From: Methylomonas lenta
GTDB taxonomy: Bacteria; Pseudomonadota; Gammaproteobacteria; Methylococcales; Methylomonadaceae
Direction: 5' to 3'
Assembly: GCF_001644015.1 (NCBI RefSeq)
Contig: NZ_LUUI01000127.1
Location: forward strand, 1-64,000
DNA: 64,000 nt
The translations under genes and the position numbers were made by a program. Below, in pieces: positions 10,001-18,457 of the stretch. The notes beneath the pieces are model-generated. The model was not told the origin of the DNA, made no database searches, and saw only the letters and a program-made list of their open reading frames with translations. Every line of letters begins with the position of its first letter. Positions within the stretch are counted from its first letter, which is position 1.

Positions 10001-10352
10001 CTTCAATGCTCTGGCCAACTTCATAACGTACAGTGACCAGCGCTTCACCGGGACTAGAGGCAGAATACACATATTCAACGCCTTGAATTTGCTTCAGCAA
10101 CACTTCAAGTGGTGTGGTAACGCGCTTTTCGACTTCTTCGCTGGTAGCTCCGGGATAATGTACGAACACATCCATCACCGGCACGATAATTTGCGGATCT
10201 TCCTCCCGAGGCGTCAATATCAGCGCTGCCGCACCTGCCAATATAGAAATCAGCAGGAATAACAGTGATAAATGCGAGGTAGTAAACAGTCGGACAATGG
10301 CGACCGTCAGACTGTCTTTTTTGCTTTCAATAGGCTTCATCACATCTTTCAT
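7077..10352 (-). CDS. RND efflux transporter, inner-membrane permease
   Basis: 1091 residues, usual length for an AcrB-type proton-driven RND pump. It has an N-terminal transmembrane helix, two large periplasmic porter domains and two six-helix blocks. In the fourth helix, LGLLVDDPIVDVENIHRHY carries the Asp-Asp pair that relays protons in AcrB. In the tenth-helix region, AGIVVRNSIILIDF has Arg where AcrB has the relay Lys. It follows the adaptor gene with a four-base ATGA overlap, so OMF, adaptor and pump form one operon. The porter sequence resembles general multidrug/acriflavine-type pumps rather than CusA metal pumps, but the substrate cannot be read from the sequence. Confidence 0.9.
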   Translation of the reverse strand: MKDVMKPIESKKDSLTVAIVRLFTTSHLSLLFLLISILAGAAALILTPREEDPQIIVPVMDVFVHYPGATSEEVEKRVTTPLEVLLKQIQGVEYVYSASSPGEALVTVRYEVGQSIEDSLIKTRDKLDANLDIIPPGVSDWVIKPVEIDDVPILLLSLSMPKGSEDIMAIRRIAEELIERLRAIDNVGKSWVLGAAPRQISVYPNSAKLQASGVSLLEVQQALAQSNVNLQTGHLNQDNREILLEAGPNYQSVEQVGATVLKSVAGRLVYLRDVAEIIDGPKDTDYYTRIGFGPAVEQMVGVGNKDAELPAVGEERQMATIAIAKRRGSNAVSVAEQVLELTEQLHGTLIPDDVLITVTRNYGETADHKVNELVMHLSIAILTIIVLLALSLGFKESLIVSLAVPMTFAVTLMLDLLFGYTINRVTLFALILSLGLLVDDPIVDVENIHRHYKMRKEPPLQALLTAVDEIRPPTILATFAVIMSFIPMFFITGMMGPYMEPMAFNVPIAMLMSLLIAFSVTPWASYRLLKGDYGKDHGPEFVLQQTRGFKVYQAIMAPLLNNKAKALWFLLAVFVAFVLSTLMAVTRVVPLKLLPFDNKNELQLVIDMPRGSSLEATNEVAAALGQYLSTVNEVSSYQAYVGLSSPMDFNGLVRHYYLRHGAYVGDIRIVLIDKKRREQQSHGIALRMRPDIEKIGKQYGANIKIVEMPPGPPVLSSVVAEIYGPPEAGYDDIIKVSNRVRSDLEQTEGVVDVDDYVEAPQDKLHFILDQDKAALLGINNQQVAGSLKLAIEGGVAGTLHIASERQPLMIELQLPRASRSSEADLLNLSVKSARGDLVRLSELGHFEHQQGDQTIYHKNLQRVSYVLGEMAGRSPVEAVWDMGDKFEAQPLPAGYRAEMAGEGEWKITVDVFRDLGLAFAAAMVMIYILLVGQTGSLGVPLIMMIAIPLTVIGIMPGFWFINLFAQDVGAYADPVYFTATAMIGMIALAGIVVRNSIILIDFIEKIFRNNPDISLAEAIIEAGATRLNPIFLTAASAVLGSVMIVLDPIFSGLAWSFIFGIIASTLFSLVVIPMVYFLINRDMPKELIEDE

Positions 10353-11446
10353 TGCAGCAATCCGGCATTACTCAATATAGTTTCGCCTTCATGCAGGCCG
10401 GACAACACTTCTACTTGTTCAGCATATTTTTTACCGGTGCGGATGTGCCGGGTCATGAGTCGCTGACCTTCAACGACTTTAACGGCTTGCAACTGGCCAT
10501 AATGCACGACGGCTGTAGCAGGAATCATTAATGCCTGTTGTTCAGCGTCACAAGCCAATTCCAGCCAGCCGAATTGACCCTGTTGCAAACCTTCTATTTT
10601 CGGTAATTTAACTTTGATATCTTGAGTACGTGTTTGCGGATCGATTTCCGGGACAATTTCGTCAACGGCAGCCTTCACGGTTTGATGCAGCGAATCCAGC
10701 CGAACATTAACCATCATGCCTAATTTGATCGGCACTGCACAGTGACTGGCAATAGAGGCTTCCAAGCGTAAATCGTTAGGTTTGTACAGGGTGACGATGG
10801 GCTGATTGGGTAACCCCATGTCGCCCGGCTCTTGTAGGCGTTCGCCGACTACCGCATCAAAAGGTGCGATCAGCACATTTTCACCCAACATCACTTTGCT
10901 TTGTTGGGCAGCACTGGCAGCTTGACTGGCAATGGCGCGCGCAGCTTTAGCTTGCGCCAGCGCTGCATCGTAATTTTGTTTAGTCGCGGCTTCTTTTTCG
11001 TACATATCAACCATGCGTCTTTCATCTGCACTGGCTTGGGCGGCTTGGGCTTGGGCTGCCGTATGTGCGGACAAGGCTGCATTGTATGCTGCACGTAAAT
11101 CCCGATCATCCAGGCGGGCGATCACATCACCTTTTTTCACTTTGTCGCCGGGATTTACGGCTATTTCAGTAATGCGAGCATTCAGTTTCGGGGCTATTTT
11201 CGCGGCTAAGCGCGATCTGACCACGCCTTGCCAGGACAACCCATTGTCTGCTGCCTGTTTACCCACAATTAGGGTTTGCGCACCACTGGGCAAGCTATCG
11301 CCGGTTAAAGCGGTGTTACCCGGTTCGGTTTTGCTATCGCCACCCACTATGCCTAGGGCAAATAAAATCACTAATAGTAAGACTGTTATTGCTGCCGCTG
11401 GAATTAGCCATTTAGGCCTGTTTGATTCTGAAGTATATTCGGTCAT
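10349..11446 (-). CDS. RND efflux periplasmic adaptor (membrane fusion protein)
   Basis: 365 residues. One N-terminal membrane anchor (about 14-32) is followed by the two half-lipoyl segments around a coiled-coil hairpin rich in Ala/Gln (LSAHTAAQAQAAQASADERRM region) and then beta-barrel domains, as in AcrA/HlyD-like adaptors. It links the RND pump to the outer-membrane channel. It lies ten bases downstream of the channel gene and overlaps the pump gene by four bases. Confidence 0.9.
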   Translation of the reverse strand: MTEYTSESNRPKWLIPAAAITVLLLVILFALGIVGGDSKTEPGNTALTGDSLPSGAQTLIVGKQAADNGLSWQGVVRSRLAAKIAPKLNARITEIAVNPGDKVKKGDVIARLDDRDLRAAYNAALSAHTAAQAQAAQASADERRMVDMYEKEAATKQNYDAALAQAKAARAIASQAASAAQQSKVMLGENVLIAPFDAVVGERLQEPGDMGLPNQPIVTLYKPNDLRLEASIASHCAVPIKLGMMVNVRLDSLHQTVKAAVDEIVPEIDPQTRTQDIKVKLPKIEGLQQGQFGWLELACDAEQQALMIPATAVVHYGQLQAVKVVEGQRLMTRHIRTGKKYAEQVEVLSGLHEGETILSNAGLLQ

Positions 11447-11456
11447 CTTGACTCCT

Positions 11457-12794
11457 TTATTGCCAGAAACCAGTGGCTAGGTTAAGTTCTGCTTCGGCCC
11501 GCAAGGCATCGAAACGGGCGTTTATCTGCCGGGAATACGCTCTATCGCGGGCGACTTCGGCTTCGATATAGCGCGTCACAGTCACAACACCAGCCTGTCG
11601 CTGTTCATTGACTAAACGCAAGGCTTCTTCCGCAGCCTTGACAGCCGCGACACTTACCTCGGCGCGGCTTAGGGCGTCTTGTAAATGGATCTGCGCTGAT
11701 TTCAGCTGATTTTCAATGCGTAACCGCGTTTGTCTGGCTGCTTCCTGAGCTGCAGTCAGTTCGTGCTCAGCTTTTTTGATATTCTCCTGGGTGGCAAATC
11801 CAGAAAAAATGTCCACTTCGACCATTACGCCAGCAGTAACATTGTCACGACTGGTGCTGTAGGCCAAATCCTTGCTATCGGAACCGTAACTGACAAAGGC
11901 ATCTGCTCTAGGTAGATGAGCCCCTTGGCTAACCTTAACTTGTTGTTCGGCTATGGCTACCCGCTTTTCGGCAGCCATTAACTCGGGGTGTCGACTTAGT
12001 GCTTGATTGAGTAACTCGTCGAAAGCCGCTGGCGCATCGGGCAAAGCAGTTACCTGTGTGGAATTGATGGTAAAGGCTTCGTTGGCGGATAGGCCCAACA
12101 AAGTTTTCAGCATGCTTTGGGCCAACTCTATGGCATTAGCCGCTTGAATTTCTGCATCCCTGGCTTCGGCAAGTTGTACTTCCAACGACAACACATCCGA
12201 CTTCAACATCGTGCCGGCATCAAAGCGAATTTTTGATTGATTCAATTCGCTTTGTACGGCTTCTATGGATCGCAGGCTAATATCATGCGCCTGCATCGCC
12301 GCCAACTCGCCGTAAAAAGCCGTGGTGACGTTATTGATCAGCTGATTACGCGTCGCATACTTTTCGAATTCGGACGTTTCCACCCCCAATTTTGCAGCCT
12401 GGCTGCGGTAATAGTCCTGGCCACCACGAAACAGAGAATAGCTGGCCGTCACTTGTGGACGGTAATTATCGACACCACCAGGATGGTTAAAATCGGTGCC
12501 AGTAAAGCTGAGACGTCGCTGGGCGATGATCATCGCAAACGCTTGCGCAGGATTATCACTGTGCTGATAAGACAAGCTGGCTTTAATCTGTGGGTAAAAG
12601 CTAGCTAAAGCTTCACCTAGCTGGGCATTTGCCTGCTCGATACGAGCTTGCATAATACTGAGCTCCGGATTACTAGTTAATGCCGTATCAATGGCTTGCT
12701 CTAGGGTGTAATGGGACTGCTCCGTATCGGCGAATACTGGGTTAAATACCAGCATCAATGCCGAAGATATCAGCCAAAAATGTCTATGTCTCAT
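11457..12794 (-). CDS. TolC-family outer membrane efflux channel
   Basis: 445 residues with a Sec signal peptide (1-22, ending PVFA) and the duplicated long-helix TolC pattern: two repeats of Ala/Gln/Glu-rich helices separated by short strand segments, with YSLFRGG and VDIFSGF at equivalent places of each half. First gene of the three-gene efflux operon; the outer-membrane trimer would dock on the adaptor encoded next. No local regulator gene is found beside the operon. Confidence 0.9.
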   Translation of the reverse strand: MRHRHFWLISSALMLVFNPVFADTEQSHYTLEQAIDTALTSNPELSIMQARIEQANAQLGEALASFYPQIKASLSYQHSDNPAQAFAMIIAQRRLSFTGTDFNHPGGVDNYRPQVTASYSLFRGGQDYYRSQAAKLGVETSEFEKYATRNQLINNVTTAFYGELAAMQAHDISLRSIEAVQSELNQSKIRFDAGTMLKSDVLSLEVQLAEARDAEIQAANAIELAQSMLKTLLGLSANEAFTINSTQVTALPDAPAAFDELLNQALSRHPELMAAEKRVAIAEQQVKVSQGAHLPRADAFVSYGSDSKDLAYSTSRDNVTAGVMVEVDIFSGFATQENIKKAEHELTAAQEAARQTRLRIENQLKSAQIHLQDALSRAEVSVAAVKAAEEALRLVNEQRQAGVVTVTRYIEAEVARDRAYSRQINARFDALRAEAELNLATGFWQ

Positions 12795-12873
12795 TTAAAA
12801 ATCCGCATTTAGTGTGGACGGTTGAGGGGGTATTAAGCCTTTATCAGAGATTAGACTCATGATGTAACAAAGC

Positions 12874-12912
12874 AAACAGCGGCGCATACGCTATTAATCA
12901 ACACCGCTGTTT
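12874..12912 (-). terminator. Hairpin at the end of the cyd-sqr operon
   Basis: Perfect nine-base arms AAACAGCGG (12874-12882) and CCGCTGTTT (12904-12912) just past the sqr stop on the minus strand. Only a weak T-rich tail follows (GCTTTGTT), so termination may be partial. It separates the sulfide operon from the downstream efflux operon. Confidence 0.5.
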
Positions 12913-12922
12913 ATACCTGTTT

Positions 12923-14194
12923 TTAACCCTTCAGACGCATAATGCCGAGCATTTTCAAGGTCAATTTCTCATAATAAGGTTCGCTAATACCTTTGCGCAC
13001 TTTACGCATAAAGTATTTTTCGTAGCCAATTTTGGCTAAATGCACCCATTTACCGCTAGACGCCCACTGCACGTTGCGGGGTGGGATTTGTGGCATAGCT
13101 AAGAAGGCAACTCCCGAATCACCAAAATCCGCCAGACAAAGCGCATTCCATGTGCCTTTTTCTTTAGGCTGTTTGCCATCGAGTTCGGCACGAATATTAT
13201 GTGCGGTTGCCGTTACCATAGACTCAATCATGTAACCGGTTTTAGGTGTACCGGTGGGAACCGGTGTTTGTTCCACCGGCGGAATAGCAATGCAAACCCC
13301 TATTGAATAAATGTTTTTAAAGGTTGGGTTCCGCTGATGCTCATCGACAATCACAAAGCCACGCGGATTGACTAATTTATCAATTCCGATTAAAGCATCA
13401 ATACCTTTAAAAGGTGGCAGCATCATGCTGTGTTTAAAGGGTAGCTCGTGTTTCTTTTTTTCCTGGCCGTTTTCGTCGACTTCGGTGACATACATCATAC
13501 CGGCTTCGATCTTGTCAACTTTGGCATTGCAAATCCAGTTGATACTTTTGTCGCGTAATTCGCTTTCCAGCATGCCTTTGGTATCACCCACGCCACCTAA
13601 GCCCAAATGACCGATATAAGGTTCGGAGGTGACATAAGTCATTTTGACTTTGTCACGAATTTTGCGTTGGCGTAGATCGGTTTCGGCGATAAACAAGTAC
13701 TCGTAAGCCGGGCCGAAGCAGGAAGCACCTTGGACTGCACCAACGATAATTGGACCTGGGTCTTCGACAAACGTGTTCCAGAATTCACCGGATTCACCGG
13801 CATGATCGACGTGGCAAACCGATTGAGTGTGACCATCTGGACCTAAGCCAGGCACTTCATCGAATGCCAACTTGGGACCGGTAGCAATGATCAGATAATC
13901 GTAATCGACTTGTGTGCCATCGACCAGTTCGACTTGGTTGTTTTCAGGATGAAAACGACTAACTTTTTGCTGGATAAAACCAATTTTCTTTTTCTTGAAC
14001 ATTGGTGCCAATTCAACCTTGATGTCATCAGGTTTGCGCCAGTTAACCGCTACCCAAGGGTTGGAAGGTACAAAATGAAAAGTGGGTGTATCGGCAATTA
14101 CAACGACCTCATCTTCCTTTCTAGCGTTTTCTTTCATTTCCAGTGCCATCGGAATACCGCCGATGCCCGCACCTACGATTACTATTTTAGCCAT
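12923..14194 (-). CDS. sqr: Sulfide:quinone oxidoreductase
   Basis: 423 residues of the two-dinucleotide-binding flavoprotein family. It has the N-terminal FAD motif VIVGAGIGGIPMA and a second Rossmann segment near LIIATGPKL. Cysteines at 127 (SVCHVD), 159 (GASCFGP) and 353 (ALCLADFGDSG) fall at nearly the same places as the three redox cysteines 128/160/356 of Acidithiobacillus SQR, which strongly supports sulfide oxidation to polysulfide with electrons passed to ubiquinone. The C-terminus (YEKYFMRKVRKG region) has the amphipathic character used for membrane attachment. It is the last gene of an operon with cytochrome bd, so the quinol made could be reoxidised directly by the co-encoded oxidase. 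Confidence 0.9.
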   Translation of the reverse strand: MAKIVIVGAGIGGIPMALEMKENARKEDEVVVIADTPTFHFVPSNPWVAVNWRKPDDIKVELAPMFKKKKIGFIQQKVSRFHPENNQVELVDGTQVDYDYLIIATGPKLAFDEVPGLGPDGHTQSVCHVDHAGESGEFWNTFVEDPGPIIVGAVQGASCFGPAYEYLFIAETDLRQRKIRDKVKMTYVTSEPYIGHLGLGGVGDTKGMLESELRDKSINWICNAKVDKIEAGMMYVTEVDENGQEKKKHELPFKHSMMLPPFKGIDALIGIDKLVNPRGFVIVDEHQRNPTFKNIYSIGVCIAIPPVEQTPVPTGTPKTGYMIESMVTATAHNIRAELDGKQPKEKGTWNALCLADFGDSGVAFLAMPQIPPRNVQWASSGKWVHLAKIGYEKYFMRKVRKGISEPYYEKLTLKMLGIMRLKG

Positions 14195-14237
14195 GTGACT
14201 ACTCCTGATTGATAGATAAATATTATTTTTGCCGGTG

Positions 14238-14450
14238 TTAATGACAAGTTTGTTTTATGCCCAATTTTTTTAGAATAATTTCCAGCGGGCAGAATTGGGT
14301 AAAACCGCTTTGAAACAAATTGGCACCGACAAACACGGTAAACCAAAGCCAGTTGCTGGACTGAAATATTGGGCTGCCCTCAACCCCCAAACTCAGCGAC
14401 AACAGAATAAAAGCGCCAGCCACTATTCGAACAATCCGCTCTACTGTCAT
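14238..14450 (-). CDS. DUF2892 membrane protein (YgaP-type transmembrane domain)
   Basis: 70 residues with two hydrophobic helices. The pattern ERIVRIVAGAFILLSLSLG followed by WLWFTVFVGANLFQSGFT and the ending FCPLEIILKKLG is that of DUF2892, the domain that anchors membrane rhodaneses such as YgaP and often stands alone in sulfur loci. Its ATG overlaps the cydX stop (ATGA). Position between cytochrome bd and SQR supports a role in membrane sulfur metabolism, perhaps sulfane-sulfur handling, but no rhodanese domain is attached. Confidence 0.8.
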   Translation of the reverse strand: MTVERIVRIVAGAFILLSLSLGVEGSPIFQSSNWLWFTVFVGANLFQSGFTQFCPLEIILKKLGIKQTCH

Positions 14451-14602
14451 GACAACCTCCCTTGACTGCGCTGTGACAAGCTCTCACAGGATTGATCGAT
14501 GCCATGAGTATCAATGTCGCAAACCGATTCCAGCCACATGGCGTTGATGATAGCGAAGGCCGCCGCAAAACCGACGCCAAGTATCCAAGCGAAATACCAC
14601 AT
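14447..14602 (-). CDS. cydX: Cytochrome bd small subunit CydX
   Basis: 51-residue gene. The start ATG (14602) has AAAGGAGA ten bases upstream. The protein begins MWYFAWILGVGFAAAFAIIN, the standard CydX/CbdX signature: one transmembrane helix that packs against CydA and stabilises the haem b595/d site. The tail is somewhat longer than in Escherichia coli (37 residues) and contains two Cys (VCDIDTHGIDQSC). It directly follows cydB and is coupled to DUF2892 by ATGA. Confidence 0.9.
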   Translation of the reverse strand: MWYFAWILGVGFAAAFAIINAMWLESVCDIDTHGIDQSCESLSQRSQGRLS

Positions 14603-14614
14603 AATCTGTCTCCT

Positions 14615-15754
14615 TTAGTAAAGTGTGTGACTGTCTTTCAAGACAGTCGCTTCGGTGATACTGCCCCAGATTATTCTGTAAACAAAACGGGTATACAGCA
14701 GCACGATGGGTAGAAAAATCACCGTAATCCAGAAAGACAAAAGCAAAGTGGAATGACTGGAGCTGGCATCCCACAGGGTTAAGCTGGAACCCGGATTAGT
14801 CGAAGAAATCAGCAGGAAGGGGAACAAAGCAAAACCAACGCTTAAAGCCGTGCCGACCACACCTAAGCAACTAAACATAAACGCCACCATTCTGGACTGG
14901 CCTTTGCCCAACAACCAAGCCATGGTAAAGCCGCCTAAAGCGACAATCGGCGCCAGCCACATCCAGGGATATTGCATGAAATGTTGTAGCCAACCGGCGC
15001 CATTACCGATTACGGTTTTATGCAAAGGATTGGAGGGTGCAGAGGTGCTTGCCATGACCGTGATTTCAGGGCGATCAATGCCATTGAATACCCATAGCAT
15101 CACTGCAGCCAGCGCCACTATCAACATAGGGCCAAGCACTCCCAACACCGATACGGCACGATCATAAATCACATCTTCGCTGCGCCATTTCAAAAACAAG
15201 GCACCATGAAAAGTCGTCAATAACAAACCGGTCACCCCACACAACAACGCAAAAGGACTCAAAAGCGCAAAGAATGAGCCGTCATAAAAACTCCGCAAAT
15301 CACTATCCAGATGAAACGGCAGACCTAAAATTAAGTTACCTACCAACACCCCCAGCAAAATCGGTGGCAATGTGCCGCCTAAAAATAAGGCCCAATCCCA
15401 GGCATTACGCCAAGTTGGGTTGTCCAGTTTGCTGCGGTAATCAAAACCCGCCGGGCGGAAAAACAGCGCAAACAACACCAGCAGCATAGCCACATATAAA
15501 CCGGAGAATAAGGTGGCATACACCGGTGGCCAGACGGCAAATATTGCACCACCTAATAATACCAACCAGGTCTGATTACCTTCCCAGGTTGCACCAACGG
15601 TGTTGATAATGACCCGTCGCTCGATATCGGTTTTACCGATAAAAGGCAGCAAAGTGCTAACGCCAAAATCAAAGCCTTCGGTCAACGCAAAAGCGATAGC
15701 GACCACTCCAATAAATATCCACCAGATTACACGAATGGTTTCATAATCAAACAT
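14615..15754 (-). CDS. cydB: Cytochrome bd ubiquinol oxidase subunit II
   Basis: 379 residues, the normal CydB size, with about eight or nine membrane helices. The opening WWIFIGVVAIAFALTEGFDFG, the GATWEGNQTWLVLLGG block and FRPAGFDYRSK are hallmark CydB sequences. With CydA and CydX it forms the high-affinity quinol oxidase that reduces oxygen to water. Cytochrome bd is known to resist sulfide, which poisons haem-copper oxidases, so its pairing with SQR makes physiological sense. It begins three bases after the intervening periplasmic gene. Confidence 0.95.
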   Translation of the reverse strand: MFDYETIRVIWWIFIGVVAIAFALTEGFDFGVSTLLPFIGKTDIERRVIINTVGATWEGNQTWLVLLGGAIFAVWPPVYATLFSGLYVAMLLVLFALFFRPAGFDYRSKLDNPTWRNAWDWALFLGGTLPPILLGVLVGNLILGLPFHLDSDLRSFYDGSFFALLSPFALLCGVTGLLLTTFHGALFLKWRSEDVIYDRAVSVLGVLGPMLIVALAAVMLWVFNGIDRPEITVMASTSAPSNPLHKTVIGNGAGWLQHFMQYPWMWLAPIVALGGFTMAWLLGKGQSRMVAFMFSCLGVVGTALSVGFALFPFLLISSTNPGSSLTLWDASSSHSTLLLSFWITVIFLPIVLLYTRFVYRIIWGSITEATVLKDSHTLY

Positions 15755-15757
15755 GGT

Positions 15758-16333
15758 TTACTCCTGACTGTCAGTCGATTCAGCGTCATGTTGACCCTGC
15801 TGTGAGGGCATTGACGACTGTGGTTGATGGGTATCGTGCAGACACTGTTTAGTTTTACTGTCCACAGCATGTCGCGCATGATCATTCAGTTGTGCATCGA
15901 AATATTGGTGGATGGCATCGATCAACGCCGAATCTTCGGCGACATATTCAATTTCCGCGCCGTTGGCCAATTCTTGATAAACAAAACGCACCTTCCCACC
16001 CGCATTGGCGAGGGCTTGCACGCCCGGCATAGTATCGCCATGAATGCGGCGTGGACCGGCAAAATCACCCGCCGTAAAGCGCTTGGCTAGTTGTGCTAAA
16101 TGCCGGCGAATCAGGTTAATCTGCTCGCTATCGCCCGCATCTTTGGCAATCACTTGTTGCAAGCCACCCTGAGGGGTTTTTTCGAAAATATGCAGGGTCT
16201 TTTCTAAATCAAACGGCATGACATGTCGCCCACGTACTGCGACTTCTTCCTGTCGTTGCGTGTTGCCGGACGGCTCGGCATAAGCCGTTGTTGCCGACAA
16301 CAGCATGACAAACATCAATAGTGTTATTTTCAT
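15758..16333 (-). CDS. Conserved periplasmic protein inserted between cydA and cydB
   Basis: 191 residues from ATG 16333 (AAGGG ribosome binding site; an in-frame TTG lies six bases upstream). Signal peptide 1-20, ending in AYA. The core has RGRHVMPFDLEKTLHIFEKT, then a helical LIRRHLAQLAKRFTAGDF, IHGDTMPG, a VRFVYQELANGAEIEYV strand pair and YFDAQLNDHARH; the tail is His/Gln/Ser-rich. I recall this core from bacterial proteins that are labelled aspartate carbamoyltransferase in databases, apparently wrongly since no carbamoyl-phosphate motif is visible. Function unknown. Lying inside an oxidase operon, it could assist assembly or bind a ligand at the periplasmic face. Confidence 0.8.
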   Translation of the reverse strand: MKITLLMFVMLLSATTAYAEPSGNTQRQEEVAVRGRHVMPFDLEKTLHIFEKTPQGGLQQVIAKDAGDSEQINLIRRHLAQLAKRFTAGDFAGPRRIHGDTMPGVQALANAGGKVRFVYQELANGAEIEYVAEDSALIDAIHQYFDAQLNDHARHAVDSKTKQCLHDTHQPQSSMPSQQGQHDAESTDSQE

Positions 16334-16348
16334 GATCAACCCTTAGCG

Positions 16349-17911
16349 TTAATGAGCCGTGGCATTCTGTTCAAAACAATAACGTCCGGTGTGCAAACTG
16401 CTAGGTCCTAGCCTGACGTACTTGAGCATCAGATACAACTCTATAATTAGCAGTACCGTGTAAAACAAGATAAAACCACCGATACTGAACCAGAGCTGCT
16501 CAGCACTTAGGCTTGATACGCTCATATGGGTTGGCAATATGCCGGAAATAGTCCAGGGTTGACGACCGAATTCAGCTACGAACCAACCTGTTTCAGCCGC
16601 AATCCACGGCAAGGGAATACCCCAAACTGCTAACCGCAGTAACCAGCGTTTCTGGTCGGCCACACGGGTAGCGCAGTAGTAAAACGTCATTGCAAAGATG
16701 AACAACATGGTAAAGCCGCAAGCCACCATCACCCGGAAAGTCCAGAACAGCGGCGCTACTTTCGGCACCGTGTCGTTAGCGGCTTTGTTGATCATCGCTG
16801 CATCGGCATCCACTACGTTCTCGGTGTATTTTTTCAGCAATAAGCCATAGCCTAGATCTTCTTTGTGTTCTTCAAACGCCTGCTTGGTCACATCACTAAG
16901 ATCACCTGCGCGCAGTTTTTGCAACTCCGCGTAGGCCAACATGCCATTTTTAACCCGTTGCTTGCTTTCGATACGCAGCTCCTTCAAACCTTTGACTTCT
17001 TCATCGATAGAGCGAGTAGCAATCAGACCTAATACATAAGGGATTTTGATCGCATAATTCGTGCGCTCATTGACCTGATCTGGAAACCCGAATAAGGTAA
17101 AACCAGCCGGCGCAGCTTCGGTTTCCCATTCCGCTTCGATAGCAGCCAATTTGAGTTTTTGCGTTTCGCCTTCGGTGTATCCGCTCTCATCACCCAGAAT
17201 GATCACCGACAAAATTGAGGCTAAGCCAAATGCCGACGCAATGGAAAATGAACGTCGAGCAAAACCAATATCGCGTTTGTTCAGCAAATACCAGGAGCTG
17301 ATACCCAACACAAACATCGAGCCGGTTACATAACCCGCGGCGACGGTATGTACAAACTTGACCTGCGCTACCGGATTAAAAAACACATCAGCAAAGCTGG
17401 TCATTTCCATGCGTAGGGTTTCGTAATTAAACTCCGCGCCGACTGGGTACTGCATCCAGCCGTTGGCAATCAAAATCCACAAAGCCGAGAGACTGGTGCC
17501 TACTGCCAGCAACCAAGTCACGCCGAGATGCTGCACTTTGCTAAGTTTGTCCCAGCCAAAGAAGAATAGGCCGACAAAGGTTGATTCCAGGAAAAAAGCC
17601 ATCCAGCCTTCTGCCGCTAGTAACGGCCCGAAGATGTCGCCGACATAATGCGAGTAATACGCCCAGTTGGTGCCAAATTGGAATTCCAGCGTTAAGCCGG
17701 TGGTTACACCCATGGCAAAGTTGATGCCGAATAATTTGCCCCAAAACTTGGTCATGTCCTTGTAGACCTCTTTACCGGTCATCACATAGACAGACTCCAT
17801 GATGCCGAGAATAAAGGTCATACCAAGTGTTAGCGGCACGAATAAAAAGTGATACAGCGCGGTTAGACCGAACTGCATTCGGGATAGCATGACTATATCA
17901 TCACCGAACAT
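16349..17911 (-). CDS. cydA: Cytochrome bd ubiquinol oxidase subunit I
   Basis: 520 residues. [20 protein letters not shown] carries the haem b595 His near 20; [11 protein letters not shown] holds the haem b558 His. The long Q-loop (about 250-370, including [19 protein letters not shown] and the Lys/Glu-rich helix) marks the long-loop, E. coli-like subtype. The conserved [14 protein letters not shown] follows. It oxidises ubiquinol at the periplasmic side and reduces oxygen at haem d. The gene overlaps cydP by eleven bases, so both are probably translated together. Confidence 0.95.
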   Translation of the reverse strand: MFGDDIVMLSRMQFGLTALYHFLFVPLTLGMTFILGIMESVYVMTGKEVYKDMTKFWGKLFGINFAMGVTTGLTLEFQFGTNWAYYSHYVGDIFGPLLAAEGWMAFFLESTFVGLFFFGWDKLSKVQHLGVTWLLAVGTSLSALWILIANGWMQYPVGAEFNYETLRMEMTSFADVFFNPVAQVKFVHTVAAGYVTGSMFVLGISSWYLLNKRDIGFARRSFSIASAFGLASILSVIILGDESGYTEGETQKLKLAAIEAEWETEAAPAGFTLFGFPDQVNERTNYAIKIPYVLGLIATRSIDEEVKGLKELRIESKQRVKNGMLAYAELQKLRAGDLSDVTKQAFEEHKEDLGYGLLLKKYTENVVDADAAMINKAANDTVPKVAPLFWTFRVMVACGFTMLFIFAMTFYYCATRVADQKRWLLRLAVWGIPLPWIAAETGWFVAEFGRQPWTISGILPTHMSVSSLSAEQLWFSIGGFILFYTVLLIIELYLMLKYVRLGPSSLHTGRYCFEQNATAH

Positions 17912-18146
17912 GGGGAGTATCCTGGGTTAAAGGTTGAGAAGAAATATCAGTCGGCGCGACCGCTTGAGTGGCCGGTAGAGCAAAATGCGCGGCGACATCG
18001 GGTTTGCTGACGGGTTTATCCATCCAGCGAAAAATCAGAAACCATAGACCGATCAACAGCAGGATTTTGATCAGCAAGGCAATGCCGATTTCCCAGCGTA
18101 ACAGGCTGGGTTTGGGTAACGTTGGATCTAATGGTGTTGTATTCAT
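17901..18146 (-). CDS. cydP: Putative cytochrome bd small subunit CydP
   Basis: 81 residues from ATG 18146 with AGAGAG eight bases upstream; a GTG seven codons earlier is possible. One transmembrane helix ([20 protein letters not shown]) follows a short cytoplasmic SLLRWE segment, and [17 protein letters not shown] follows the helix. This is the pattern of the small CydP proteins encoded immediately upstream of cydA in many proteobacteria. Role presumed to be assembly or stability of the oxidase. Confidence 0.8.
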   Translation of the reverse strand: MNTTPLDPTLPKPSLLRWEIGIALLIKILLLIGLWFLIFRWMDKPVSKPDVAAHFALPATQAVAPTDISSQPLTQDTPHVR

Positions 18147-18239
18147 GGTTATCTCTCTATCTGTCACTAATGAGTGTGGCGAACAAACTTTGCATTTCCA
18201 GCAGCAAGCCCGGCAAATTAGAAAGTCATGATATGCATA

Positions 18240-18344
18240 TCAATTACCATGCCATTTTTTTATTGCGCTAAAAAGCAATCATATCTTTGATTTCTAACAT
18301 ATTTCTTAACTGACAGTCATTCTTTTCGCGTTTCACACTGAAAC
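18240..18344 (-). promoter_or_regulatory. Sigma54-type control region of the cyd-sqr operon
   Basis: Three elements read on the minus strand in the 311-base gap before cydP. GTTTCACACTGAAAC (18330-18344) is a GTTTCA-N3-TGAAAC palindrome suited to an enhancer-binding protein. AATCAAAGATATG (18280-18292) is one mismatch from the IHF consensus. TGGCATGGTAATTGA (18240-18254) is a -24/-12-like element with the GG-to-second-dinucleotide spacing of 12, though the -12 reads GA rather than GC. Extra TGAAAC half-sites lie at 18378 and 18390. The same set with identical spacing precedes the persulfide dioxygenase gene. The rest of the gap (18345-18457) shows nothing else. Confidence 0.65.
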
Positions 18345-18457
18345 TAAAATTTCAAATTGATACATTTGAAGCAACTTTGAAACAACCAATGAAACATAAT
18401 GATTTTTAGTCGCTGGTGCCGGCAAGCGTGCCTTTCTGTTAGCTGAAAGCACGATCA

